A stretch of 64,000 nucleotides of DNA from JAMZMI01 sp964353015 (GTDB taxonomy: Bacteria > Bacteroidota > Bacteroidia > Cytophagales > Cyclobacteriaceae). The position numbers were made by a program, and so were the translations under genes. The notes below the pieces were generated by a model. That model searched no databases. It saw nothing but the letters and a program-made list of their open reading frames with translations, and had not been told where the DNA came from. The stretch is from NCBI GenBank assembly GCA_964353015.1, contig CAYGUA010000004.1:1-64000 (forward strand). Reading direction: 5' to 3'. Below are positions 9,371-18,271 of the stretch, piece after piece. Each line of letters opens with the position of its first letter. Within the stretch, counting starts at the first letter, position 1.

Positions 9371-9378
9371 CAAATGTA
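9371..9378 (-). promoter_or_regulatory. TANNTTTG-type -7 box of the sulfotransferase unit
   Basis: Gene-sense TACATTTG is a perfect match to the Bacteroidota -7 consensus. It lies 14 bases before the ATG and 37 bases after the shared upstream motif. No TTTG -33 element is present at the normal distance, as expected if an activator is needed. Confidence 0.5.
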
Positions 9379-9415
9379 GATGACCCAACCTCTCGACTGG
9401 GTCATAATTCGTTGA

Positions 9416-9440
9416 TTGGTATTGGAATGTCGATTTTTGG
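9416..9440 (-). promoter_or_regulatory. Shared exopolysaccharide operator-like motif, copy 1
   Basis: On the gene-sense strand this reads CCAAAAATCGACA, then 6 variable bases, then TACCAA. Both blocks are identical in the copies at 14899 and 21888. It ends 59 bases before the sulfotransferase ATG. A 7-bp inverted repeat (TGACCCA/TGGGTCA, 9381-9404) lies between it and the -7 box and could be the end of the upstream unit. Confidence 0.65.
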
Positions 9441-9478
9441 TAAGACCTCTTTTTCTAAAGGGAAACCTGATTTATTGA

Positions 9479-10753
9479 TCAGGATTGGGCGGAAAGGGAG
9501 CGATTGGTTTTCTGTCTTTTATATAAATAAGGATGAGAAAACACACCAAATAAAATGCCTGCGGTGGAAGTAATAATGGTTACCGCAGCTACCGACCACA
9601 AGGTGCCGATATAATAAATGGCTGCAATGTCGCCAATGATATTCACCAATGCCATGATCCAAACTTTAATCGCATTTATTTTAGGAAGGTTTACGGCATC
9701 CAATGAAATGCCGATAAACTTATCGAGAGGCAACATGATTAATGGAATAAGAAATATTTGGAGCAATAGGTAGCTGTCTTCGAACCCTGCTCCACCTAAT
9801 ATTTTCACAAAAAATCCAGGAAAAATAAGCATGATCAACGCTGCTGGTAAAATGGCAGCTGATAAGAATTTCAAATTGTTAAAAAGCAATTTGAGGAAAT
9901 CTTCTACCAAGCCATCTGAATGCATTTTGGCTAATTTTCTAAATGCTGTCATCACAAATCCACGCAGTGGAATCTCAATCAAATCGAGCACTTTAAGCGG
10001 AATGGCATAAATGGCTACAGCTTCTGTACCTAGAAACCAACCAATAAGCAGACTATCGGCACTTTTAAGCAAGTTGCTGCCTGTAAGCGTGGCGATGCTG
10101 TGTTTACCAAATTTCAGTAGCTCGTTTATTCCTTCTCTGGTTGCTTTTCGCAGTTCTATTTTTCGTAAAGTTGTGAAAAACGAATATCCAGAAACGAGCA
10201 ATTGGGAGATGATGTATCCGATAAAATATTCATCCAACGAAAACTGGAAGATTAATCCACTCGCCACCATGCCCAGAAAGAAAATGTTGGTCCAAAGGCG
10301 AACGCTGTTCATCCTTTTAAATAAACCAAAGGCATGGGATTGCCAGGTGTCGAGATTGTTGGACGCGCTGACAAGTGTGTAAATGGGGAAGTAAACGAAA
10401 AAAGATTTTAAAGCGATATCACCAACGAAAATGTTTGCAATGCCTACTACAACTGCTAGGCCGAGACTCGCGAATATAGTGATCGCCGTTGCAGAGGCCA
10501 TGATGGCTTTTTGCTTGGTTGGATCTGACTCTATGGAAATGGCTCGGACAAGGGCTTGCCTGATCAGTCCTGTTTTCATAAGATCTAATAGTCCAGCTGC
10601 AGAGATAAAAAGTGCCCACTCTCCAAAATCTGATTTATCTAATGTTCTTGCAAGCAGCATAAATGTGACCACTCCAAAAGCAGAAGCAGACAGGTTGCCA
10701 ATGAGCACAACAGAATTGTCTTTTCGAAGAAATGATTTCAATTTTTCAAGCAT
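9479..10753 (-). CDS. Polysaccharide flippase (Wzx-like, MOP superfamily)
   Basis: A 424-residue polytopic membrane protein with about 12 hydrophobic segments. It opens with NSVVLIGNLSASAFGVVTFMLLAR, a typical start for polysaccharide-type flippases. It should move lipid-linked repeat units across the inner membrane. Its start overlaps the preceding glycosyltransferase gene by 8 bases, and it ends the unit that begins with the outer-membrane factor. Together with the Wzy-like protein at 16173 it defines a Wzx/Wzy-type pathway. Confidence 0.85.
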   Translation of the reverse strand: MLEKLKSFLRKDNSVVLIGNLSASAFGVVTFMLLARTLDKSDFGEWALFISAAGLLDLMKTGLIRQALVRAISIESDPTKQKAIMASATAITIFASLGLAVVVGIANIFVGDIALKSFFVYFPIYTLVSASNNLDTWQSHAFGLFKRMNSVRLWTNIFFLGMVASGLIFQFSLDEYFIGYIISQLLVSGYSFFTTLRKIELRKATREGINELLKFGKHSIATLTGSNLLKSADSLLIGWFLGTEAVAIYAIPLKVLDLIEIPLRGFVMTAFRKLAKMHSDGLVEDFLKLLFNNLKFLSAAILPAALIMLIFPGFFVKILGGAGFEDSYLLLQIFLIPLIMLPLDKFIGISLDAVNLPKINAIKVWIMALVNIIGDIAAIYYIGTLWSVAAVTIITSTAGILFGVFSHPYLYKRQKTNRSLSAQS

Positions 10754-11927
10754 GGCTCAGTAGATAAAGTTGATCTATTATTTTCTCAACTTCTGCAGCG
10801 CGTGATGACCAATCGTTGTTTCTGGCTATGTCCATTCTTTCAAGTGATTTTTCCCAATCATCATTGAGGATTTCATCGACGATTGCATCAGTGAATGCCT
10901 GATCAGAGGGAGCAATGGAAACGTGATTTTCAAAATCACTTAGATCTGCAAAATCTGTAGTCACAACAGGAATACCGGCCCCCAGATACTCATTGATTTT
11001 TAAAGGATATACGTTTTTGGTAAACTCATTTTTCGAAAACGGAATCAATCCTAAATCAAATTTGGCCATGGCTTGTGGAATGTCAGCAGGCTGAAGTGCT
11101 CCTGAAAAAGAGACGTTCTTATATTTGATCAAGCGCTGATAACCAACCTGATCTGTGATTCGGCCAACGAATGAAAATTGATAGGTATGGTGCTGAGTAA
11201 TTATTTTCTCTAATAAATCATAATCCAATCGGAAATCAACAGAGCCAACATAGCCGATCGTTTTTACTGGTTTTTGAAATCTCAATGGATCGGCTGCTTT
11301 GTTGAAAAGGGCGAAATCTACCCCATTTCTAACAAGAAGCGTATTCGGATTTTTCTTCTTTTTTTCAGCATAGAGATTGCTGGAAGTGGTGATGACCGCA
11401 TCAGCTTTTTGGATAAAAAGATCTTCCATTTCTCCTCCGTGTTTGCCACACCATTGAGCTGCCCGGATCTCATCGTAGCAATAGTATATGATTTTGGATT
11501 CATTGAGTTTACCCACCAAAGGCAGCCCAACGAGTGGATTGAAAGCATTAATCACCAAAGGATTGGACATACCAATCTTGTTCATGGCTTTTTTAATTGA
11601 AAGCTCAATCGGCTTGGATTGTATTTCCAAAACAGTTTTAAAAGTATCAATGTCGTTGATCCAATTGACAGGCAGTACCGGAGGCAAAGTCAGGTGATAG
11701 AGATTTTTATCAAGTTTGCGCAATCTGTCGTGGATTCCAATCATGCGTTTGGCAGGAGCGGTGGACTTACCAATCATCGAAAAGGCCAGGTCTTTATAGG
11801 TAAATGGATAATCTACAAAGAGCACACGGTGATTTTTAGAAAGCTGCTTCATCATGTGAACGATCGTCTTCATGTAGTCGCCTTCCCAGGTGGTCATGGT
11901 GATGCATACTATATCAGTTTGTTTCAT
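10746..11927 (-). CDS. Glycosyltransferase (GT-B, family 1/4-like)
   Basis: A 393-residue GT-B protein. The N-terminal half starts VCITMTTWEGDYMKTIVHMMKQLSKN and includes YYCYDEIRAAQWCGKHG. The C-terminal half has TIGYVGSVDFRLDYDLLE, FSGALQPADIPQAMAKFDLGLIPF and KINEYLGAGIPVVTT, the usual nucleotide-sugar-binding region. It overlaps the co-polymerase gene upstream by 4 bases and the flippase downstream by 8, so translation is likely coupled. It probably adds one sugar of the exopolysaccharide repeat unit. Confidence 0.85.
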   Translation of the reverse strand: MKQTDIVCITMTTWEGDYMKTIVHMMKQLSKNHRVLFVDYPFTYKDLAFSMIGKSTAPAKRMIGIHDRLRKLDKNLYHLTLPPVLPVNWINDIDTFKTVLEIQSKPIELSIKKAMNKIGMSNPLVINAFNPLVGLPLVGKLNESKIIYYCYDEIRAAQWCGKHGGEMEDLFIQKADAVITTSSNLYAEKKKKNPNTLLVRNGVDFALFNKAADPLRFQKPVKTIGYVGSVDFRLDYDLLEKIITQHHTYQFSFVGRITDQVGYQRLIKYKNVSFSGALQPADIPQAMAKFDLGLIPFSKNEFTKNVYPLKINEYLGAGIPVVTTDFADLSDFENHVSIAPSDQAFTDAIVDEILNDDWEKSLERMDIARNNDWSSRAAEVEKIIDQLYLLSHA

Positions 11928-14101
11928 GATTTTAAGTTTTTGATGCCTGAAGTTGAGAGCTGCAGTTTTGTTATTCTTCTAAACCAATTAGCTAATCCTG
12001 ATCTTTTTGTTGGAACCTCAGCTATGAGCTGATCCAAATGATAAGTTTTAATTCCATTTAAAATCAAGAGTGGGTTGGAAGTCGAAAACTTTTGAAAATC
12101 CTTTAACATCATTTTGTTTGGTACACTCCAGGATCTGTCCGCCCGAACGAGCCATAAGGATAAATCAGCTTGTCGGATAATATTATGAGGGATTTTCCCG
12201 TCAACCCACGCAGGCATTTCAAATAAAATGATACTGTAACTTGATAGGTCATGACCTGTTAATTCACTTACATTTTTAACAGAAGGAAATTGTGAATTTA
12301 TCGTATAAGTAAACTTGTGTGTTTCGCTCTTTGCGGATTCGACGAATGGAGTAATGAAACATACGTTCTCACCATCTTCTTTTAATTCATGAAAAACATG
12401 ATTGAGAGCGAATGTTTTGCCTTCCGATGGTGTAGTACTGATTCCCAGAATCAAAGTTTGATCTGAGTTTTTTCTATGATCTCTTTCCAGCATTATTTTA
12501 CCCGAGAGGTTACCCAGCGCCTTTTCAAATGCTCCTTCGTGTTTTTTAAATAATCGCTCATTCACGACAGGCAAAGCTCCTGTGATTTCCAGTCCTGTGA
12601 TTTCTCTGGCTCTTTCAGGATGTTTCAAAGTGACGTCAAGTATTTCAATTGCGATCAAAAAGCTTATGGTACTGATATGGCCGAAGATAAAGGCGGCAAT
12701 GATGATAAGTTTTCTTTTTGATGAAAGTGGTTCGCTTGGAATTTGAGGTTGATCTATGACTTCCAAATTACTGGCCATCTCAATATTTTGTTGTCTTAAT
12801 CTGGCCATATTCATGCCGTGTAATACCTCGAGATATTCCCTTTCGAAAACGTCAATTTCCCTCTCTAATCTGGAAATAGTAGAACCCATAGGAGAGAAGT
12901 GATCGTATTCCGCATCTATCTCATCAAGGTGTTGTGCATAAAGTTCCACATTTACAGTTTCCCTGTTGAGCTGAATTAGGGTTTCAAGCCAATCGTTGAG
13001 AAGTTGCTTGCTTGGGATCCCTTCTTTCGAATTTGAGAATCCAAACAATTTCTCAACATCACTTGAAATTGTAGCTTTTAATTCTTGCTGTTCTTTTTCC
13101 AGAGAAGATATACTTTCTGTGGTATCCTGATTGGCTTTGGCATATGCGATGATGGAAGTGACTTCAGCCAATCTATTACGATTGTCAATGATATCGGCAT
13201 TTTTTGTCATGATGCTTTCGCGAATGGATAGCTTCTCTTCAATTTGCTTTAATGCTGATTCTGTGGCTTTAAGGCCCATTTTCTTCATGGCATAATCTTC
13301 CATTGCATTTTGTTTTTTGAAAGCAATGGCTTTGGTCTGCTCTACATAGTTAATGATGCGGCTTTTTACACGAAAATTGGTGAGTCTATTTTCAGCATCG
13401 ACTAGCTTTCCTTTTACCTTTTTCATTTCTTCTTCGAAATAGGCAACCACATCACCAGTTTCTGATTCTTTCATTGCTTTATAACGATCAGAAAATACTT
13501 CAACTACGATTTCTAAGGTGAGTTTTGAAATAGCAGGATCATCGGAAATGTAAGCCAACTCCACCATATCACTCGATTTGCTGCGCTTGGCTGATAATTC
13601 TTTTAAGCTTTTGATAGAATAGTGTCCAGTGCTATTGTGGATTAGATTATTCAAATAAGGATTGTGCGCATAAAAGACTGCTTTTAGGTTTCGATATGTT
13701 TGATCGATTGTGCTATCCATTACTTTTTGCTTCAACTCAACCGGAAATGAATTGTTGAATTGTTCGAAATCTTCTTTGCATATTATTGTTGGATCTGAAG
13801 TAGTTTGATGTAGATGAGTGGCCAGGAGTTTGAGAGCCACTTCTTCCATTGTAACCCTTGATTTAATAATACTCATAAGGTTATCAAAGGCATTGTTAAT
13901 AGCATGGTAATCAACTCGAGAATCCTCACCAGATTCAATATTAAATCCTGATGCAATACCTGTGTAGATCACAGCCTCACTCACATATTGCTTTGGTTCA
14001 TTTCTGGTGAAGAAATAGGCAGAAAATGCCAGTGCAAGAGAGAAAAGCAGGATGGTTGCTGTGTTTCGATAAAGAAGACGGGCAAAATCAAATAAGCTCA
14101 T
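11924..14101 (-). CDS. Wzz/Wzc-like polysaccharide co-polymerase with degenerate kinase domain
   Basis: A 725-residue inner-membrane protein that should control chain length and export. A first transmembrane helix (about residues 15-31) is followed by a long periplasmic region rich in coiled coil (about 190-440), a second helix (about 470-498) and a cytoplasmic P-loop-like domain. The Walker A motif is TTPSEGKT with Lys562. The downstream Walker A-prime and Walker B aspartates of bacterial tyrosine kinases are not evident (FITPFVESA and ILFEMPAW stand in their place). The C-terminus has no tyrosine cluster. It may bind nucleotide without being an active kinase. It lies 7 bases after the outer-membrane factor gene. 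Confidence 0.82.
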   Translation of the reverse strand: MSLFDFARLLYRNTATILLFSLALAFSAYFFTRNEPKQYVSEAVIYTGIASGFNIESGEDSRVDYHAINNAFDNLMSIIKSRVTMEEVALKLLATHLHQTTSDPTIICKEDFEQFNNSFPVELKQKVMDSTIDQTYRNLKAVFYAHNPYLNNLIHNSTGHYSIKSLKELSAKRSKSSDMVELAYISDDPAISKLTLEIVVEVFSDRYKAMKESETGDVVAYFEEEMKKVKGKLVDAENRLTNFRVKSRIINYVEQTKAIAFKKQNAMEDYAMKKMGLKATESALKQIEEKLSIRESIMTKNADIIDNRNRLAEVTSIIAYAKANQDTTESISSLEKEQQELKATISSDVEKLFGFSNSKEGIPSKQLLNDWLETLIQLNRETVNVELYAQHLDEIDAEYDHFSPMGSTISRLEREIDVFEREYLEVLHGMNMARLRQQNIEMASNLEVIDQPQIPSEPLSSKRKLIIIAAFIFGHISTISFLIAIEILDVTLKHPERAREITGLEITGALPVVNERLFKKHEGAFEKALGNLSGKIMLERDHRKNSDQTLILGISTTPSEGKTFALNHVFHELKEDGENVCFITPFVESAKSETHKFTYTINSQFPSVKNVSELTGHDLSSYSIILFEMPAWVDGKIPHNIIRQADLSLWLVRADRSWSVPNKMMLKDFQKFSTSNPLLILNGIKTYHLDQLIAEVPTKRSGLANWFRRITKLQLSTSGIKNLKS

Positions 14102-14108
14102 AGCCGTA

Positions 14109-14837
14109 TTATTTTAATCCCAACAAAATTTCAATTTCTGCTTTCATCTTCAGACATCTGATTTGCTCAGACATGAGACTTTCTTCAGCCAAATATACCT
14201 GATGCTGAATAACAAGCAACTCGTCAAAACCACGATTACCATTTCGGAAATCTACCTCAAAAACATTCAAATGCTGTTTACGCGAATCAAGGGTATGCTG
14301 CCTGATCACAAGTGCCTCTAAGCAAGATAGATATTCGTAATACAGGTTAATGACTTTGGACTTTAAAACTTGCATTTGATCTTGTTGTAAATAATAAATT
14401 CTAGCTTTTTTATCCTCTGCCTGACGCATTGAGCTCTTTCGGTTAACCAGTTTTTCAGGATCAATACTTAAATTAAGTCCAAGGTTTGGCAAAACACCGT
14501 AGGTAGTAACAGATTGATTATCTGCACTCAAGCTTGTGTTCGCAGAGAAGATATTGACTCCAAATCTGAATGAGGACACCCAGTTGCGCTTCTTCTGTAA
14601 GTATTCCTCATCAAAGACGGCCATTTCCTGATTTAAAGCCTGAATTACGGGTGCATTTCTGTAAGCTTTTTGAACAAGCGAATCCAGTATAGCAGGGTCA
14701 TCCAAAATCCTGGTGACTTTCATTATTTCTGATTGGTACTTCGCTTCACTTTTTATTATTCCTGTGGTCTCACTCTGGCCAAAGGCTGTAATGCTGTATA
14801 ACAGCATTACGATTAGAACTAAATTTTTCATTTCCAT
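14109..14837 (-). CDS. Half-length TolC/OMF-like outer-membrane protein
   Basis: From the ATG at 14837 this is about 242 residues with a signal peptide ending TAFGQ. An earlier in-frame start at 14951 would put the conserved upstream motif inside the gene, so I prefer 14837. The mature part shows the alternation of coiled-coil helices and a short beta region (SSFRFGVNIF and LPNLGLNLSI) of the outer-membrane efflux family, but only one of the usual two repeats. It leads the unit with the Wzz/Wzc-like co-polymerase, in the position normally held by a Wza-type exporter. It may form the outer-membrane exit for the polymer. Confidence 0.7.
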   Translation of the reverse strand: MEMKNLVLIVMLLYSITAFGQSETTGIIKSEAKYQSEIMKVTRILDDPAILDSLVQKAYRNAPVIQALNQEMAVFDEEYLQKKRNWVSSFRFGVNIFSANTSLSADNQSVTTYGVLPNLGLNLSIDPEKLVNRKSSMRQAEDKKARIYYLQQDQMQVLKSKVINLYYEYLSCLEALVIRQHTLDSRKQHLNVFEVDFRNGNRGFDELLVIQHQVYLAEESLMSEQIRCLKMKAEIEILLGLK

Positions 14838-14848
14838 TTTTTTTGTTT

Positions 14849-14856
14849 CCGATGTA
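14849..14856 (-). promoter_or_regulatory. -7-like box of the OMF/co-polymerase unit
   Basis: Gene-sense TACATCGG is a weak match to TANNTTTG. It lies 11 bases before the ATG at 14837 and 42 bases after the shared motif. It aligns with TACATTTG and TACCTTCG in the other two units and is followed by the same run of A. Confidence 0.4.
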
Positions 14857-14898
14857 AAAATGGTGACTGCTATAGTCTGATTTTTAAATACTAGATGA

Positions 14899-14923
14899 TT
14901 GGTAGTGATCTGTCGATTTTTGG
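14899..14923 (-). promoter_or_regulatory. Shared exopolysaccharide operator-like motif, copy 2
   Basis: Gene-sense CCAAAAATCGACA, 6 bases, TACCAA, ending 61 bases before the ATG at 14837. The divergent acyltransferase gene begins 80-100 bases on the other side, so this copy could serve both directions. Confidence 0.65.
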
Positions 14924-15003
14924 AATGGAGCGTAGAAACATCGTTTTCCACTTACCGATAGTAGGGTTCCAAATATCGAATATTGGAAGAACGAAATAGT
15001 TTT

Positions 15004-16158
15004 ATGTCTCAATTTCGAGGTATGGAAACGAGCAAGACAATCAAGTATTTCCCAGGCTTAAATGCATTGAGATTTATAGCTGCTACTTTGGTGATTTTTC
15101 ATCATACAGAGCAGTACAAACATTGGGCAGGAATGGGCAGCATGTGGGGACATACCGCGATAGATAGCCTTGGACATAAATCTGTCTCTTTCTTTTTTGT
15201 GTTAAGTGGGTTTCTGATAACCTATTTGTTATTATCAGAGCATAATAGAACTGGCCGCATTCATGTGGCTAAATTTTATATGCGCAGAATATTGAGAATA
15301 TGGCCCTTGTATTTTCTGATTGTGGCCCTTGCGCTTTTAGTAATGCCTTTATTAGTTGGCAAAACATTCGAACAGGCACCATTTGGTTTACCTGTTATAC
15401 TTTCTCTTTTATTGTTTTTTCCGAATCTGCTCAGGATATTTCGCCCAACAATAGTGGGCGCGAATCAGCTTTGGTCAGTCGGAATTGAAGAACAATTTTA
15501 CTTAATATGGCCTTTATTAGTTCGTGCTTTCGTACATCGGATCATACCTTTTCTTATCTCATTTCTTGCATTAAAACTATTCGTACATGCTATTTTGATT
15601 TTTTCGGTTGATCAGATGATTGGTAGTTCATGGCAGCTCCGACTCATGCAAATTGAAAGGCTTTATGCATTATTCCCAGTGGAACAGATGGCTGTAGGTG
15701 GTTTAGGCGCATCCCTGATATTTAATAATAAACAGAGCATACTTAAATTTATTTATTCCCCAATTTTAATCTTATTCAGTACAGCTGGTATCGTCATTTT
15801 GGCCCTTTATGGAATTCATGCGTTTTTCTTGACCTATATAGAAGCTGTATTTTTCACAGTGATCATAATGGGGATTTGCAAATACCCATTGCTTCATAAT
15901 CCATTAGAATGGAAACCCTTTAAGCATCTTGGCAATATCAGTTATGGTATTTATATGTGGCATACTATAGCCATAGCTTTAGTGTTGACTGCACTGAAAT
16001 CACTAGGTTGGTCGGATCATATTTATTTTGGTTTGATTCTAAATGCATCATCAGTTATCCTCACTTTAATTATTTCACATTTCTCTTATACATACTTTGA
16101 GAAACCTTTTCTTAAATTGAAGTCTCAATTCGAATTTAAGAATGTTAAGGCAGGGTAA
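15004..16158 (+). CDS. Acyltransferase family 3 membrane protein
   Basis: A membrane-bound O-acyltransferase of about 384 residues with about ten hydrophobic segments. The family opening is visible: FPGLNALRFIAATLVIFHHTE with the catalytic-type His pair, then FFFVLSGFLITYLLL and GNISYGIYMWH near the end. It should transfer an acyl group, often acetyl, to a sugar of the exopolysaccharide. The longest frame begins with TTG at 14983; ATGs at 15004 and 15022 are more likely. It is divergent from the OMF unit and followed 14 bases later by the Wzy-like gene. Confidence 0.87.
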   Translation: MSQFRGMETSKTIKYFPGLNALRFIAATLVIFHHTEQYKHWAGMGSMWGHTAIDSLGHKSVSFFFVLSGFLITYLLLSEHNRTGRIHVAKFYMRRILRIWPLYFLIVALALLVMPLLVGKTFEQAPFGLPVILSLLLFFPNLLRIFRPTIVGANQLWSVGIEEQFYLIWPLLVRAFVHRIIPFLISFLALKLFVHAILIFSVDQMIGSSWQLRLMQIERLYALFPVEQMAVGGLGASLIFNNKQSILKFIYSPILILFSTAGIVILALYGIHAFFLTYIEAVFFTVIIMGICKYPLLHNPLEWKPFKHLGNISYGIYMWHTIAIALVLTALKSLGWSDHIYFGLILNASSVILTLIISHFSYTYFEKPFLKLKSQFEFKNVKAG

Positions 16159-16172
16159 AGTATGATTCTTTA

Positions 16173-17627
16173 ATGAAAATCCTTACGCGAAATAATATCA
16201 AGTATGTGCTGATTTTGATATTGGCAACAGGACTCGGCTATTATTTTGCATTGGGAGGAGTGAAGCTTGGAATTGTTTTTCTTTTGATTCCTCCGATAAT
16301 TCTATTTTTAATCTATTCTTTTGAGAAGCCGGAATTATTGATGCATCTGGTGATCTTTCTGGCATTTTCGATAGCCGGATTGAGTCGCTATATTCCAAGT
16401 ATTCCTTTTGGGTTGTCTATAGATGCATTGCTGGTACTGATCATTGTAATTCTGATTTTTAATAAATCAGTCAATTTCCAAAAGGAGGCGCTGACGAACG
16501 CATTATCACTCGCATTGCTATTTTGGTTGATGTTCACTTTCGTAGAGTTGTTTAATCCCCTGGCGCGAAGTAAGGCAGCATGGTTTTATGCAAATCGCGG
16601 ATTTTCATTTTACCCATTGTTATTTGTCGTACTTGCCATATATGTCTACAAAAAACCTTCACACCTCAATGCATTTTTGATTCTCTGGGCAATTTTTTCA
16701 GCTATTGGTACAATCTGGGGTATTAAACAATTGTTTCTTGGCGTAAGTGTCGTTGAGAAGCAATGGTTAAATGCTGGTGCTGCGAGTACGCATATACTGT
16801 TTGGTAAATTACGTGTTTTCTCCTATTACAGCGATGCGGCACAGTTTGGCGCAAGCCAGGCACACACCTCATTGGTATTCGGAATCATTGGGCTTTTTTC
16901 AGGTAAGCTGAAATATAGAATGTTGTTTTTTTTTATGGCCTTGCTATCCCTTTATGGGATGCTTATTTCTGGTACCAGGGGTGCTCTGGCTATATTAGCG
17001 ATAGGTGGATTTGTGTATTTTGTAATGACTAAAAATTTCAGAATAGTTATCGCAGGTATGGTATTCGCAGCTGGCATGTTTGGGTTTCTCAAATACACCA
17101 CTATCATGCAATCCAATTATCAGGTGAGCAGGTTGAGATCTTCTCTAAATGCTGATGATCCATCGTTGAAAGTAAGGAAAGATAGAGAAAAAGTATTAGC
17201 AGGTTATTTAGCTGATAAACCACTAGGAGGAGGTATTGGTAGCGCCGGGTATTGGGGCAAACGATTCTCGCCTGGAACTTACCTTGCCGAGCTTGGTACT
17301 GATGGACATTATACCAGAATTTGGATGGAATGCGGCATAATCGGTTTATATCTTTATTACCTAATGTTATTGGTTATATTTTTCTATTTGGGACGAATGC
17401 TCTGGGTGATGCCTATTTCTAAACATAGACACATTCTACTTGCATTCTATAGTGGATTCGCAGGTGTATGCGTGGCTAGTTATACCAATGGTTTACTTAC
17501 ACAGGTGCCTACTGGGCCTTTGGTTTTTATTGGACTTGCTTTTGTCTATATGGGAGCAAAAACGACTAATAAAGAGATTGCAGATGAAGAAGTTATAAAA
17601 CAAGATCTTAACCATGGGACTGTTTAA
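16173..17627 (+). CDS. O-antigen polymerase/ligase-like membrane protein (Wzy-like)
   Basis: A 484-residue polytopic protein with about 12 membrane segments. A large periplasmic loop lies in the second half (about residues 310-370), where Wzy/WaaL proteins bind their substrates, and contains the GGGIGSAGYWGKRFSPG stretch. It should polymerise flipped repeat units in the periplasm. It directly follows the acyltransferase gene. No lipid A-core genes are near, so polymerase is more likely than ligase. Confidence 0.82.
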   Translation: MKILTRNNIKYVLILILATGLGYYFALGGVKLGIVFLLIPPIILFLIYSFEKPELLMHLVIFLAFSIAGLSRYIPSIPFGLSIDALLVLIIVILIFNKSVNFQKEALTNALSLALLFWLMFTFVELFNPLARSKAAWFYANRGFSFYPLLFVVLAIYVYKKPSHLNAFLILWAIFSAIGTIWGIKQLFLGVSVVEKQWLNAGAASTHILFGKLRVFSYYSDAAQFGASQAHTSLVFGIIGLFSGKLKYRMLFFFMALLSLYGMLISGTRGALAILAIGGFVYFVMTKNFRIVIAGMVFAAGMFGFLKYTTIMQSNYQVSRLRSSLNADDPSLKVRKDREKVLAGYLADKPLGGGIGSAGYWGKRFSPGTYLAELGTDGHYTRIWMECGIIGLYLYYLMLLVIFFYLGRMLWVMPISKHRHILLAFYSGFAGVCVASYTNGLLTQVPTGPLVFIGLAFVYMGAKTTNKEIADEEVIKQDLNHGTV

Positions 17628-18271
17628 TAATTTTCGAATCAGATCAATTAAGAGGGGTAAAAGGTTCCAATTGCTGATGCAAATATTTCATGCATAATCC
17701 CTTGCGGACACCAGACAACATCATGCATTAGTGAGACGTGATCAGGGCCTTTAGTGTTGGCTAATACAAGATTCAATGATCCTTAATTGCAATGCCTTAA
17801 TACAGCCAAGCATAGGATTTGAAGTGTTTCTTAATTGTGAGCGTTAAGGCTCAACCAGCCGATGCAACTAATCTGGACAATTTAAGACATTCACTATTCT
17901 TATATTGACGTTAAAAGCAATTATTCATTTGCGAGAAACAATTGATCGGAGAGAGGTCTATAACTTTTAATTGGTTTTGTTTAATGGAGTGGACTGATGA
18001 AGTCTTTTTCTAATGTCTATGCTAATTGTTGGGTCGTGTTAAGTAATTAATCAGTGGCTTGTTTTGAAGGTTAATTATAGGTCAATTTATTATGTGTTGA
18101 AATGGCCAAGTTGATGTTATAATTCTGGATTCCCCTTCATTTGTAATCTTGCCTTTATTGATATTAGACAATGAGTTTATCCTTTAACATATCATAAATC
18201 AAGGCTGAGAACAAATCAAAAAAGCCCCATAATGGGGCTTTTTGAATCAAAAAATCAACCAACCTTATCAA
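17628..18271. other. Long convergent intergenic region
   Basis: Both flanking genes end here, yet the gap is 644 bases. I see no coding frame of reasonable quality and no tRNA. The only clear element is the hairpin near 18219-18245. Confidence 0.5.
18219..18245 (-). terminator. Rho-independent terminator of the LruC unit
   Basis: AAGCCCCAT and ATGGGGCTT form a stem with almost no loop, flanked by A and T runs on both sides. On the minus strand it lies about 26 bases past the LruC stop codon and is followed by six T. It could also act in the other direction. Confidence 0.8.

Noticed and set aside
14838..14951. N-terminal extension of the OMF-like gene to 14951
   Set aside because: It would bury the shared motif and the -7-like box inside the gene; the signal peptide starts only at 14837/14831.
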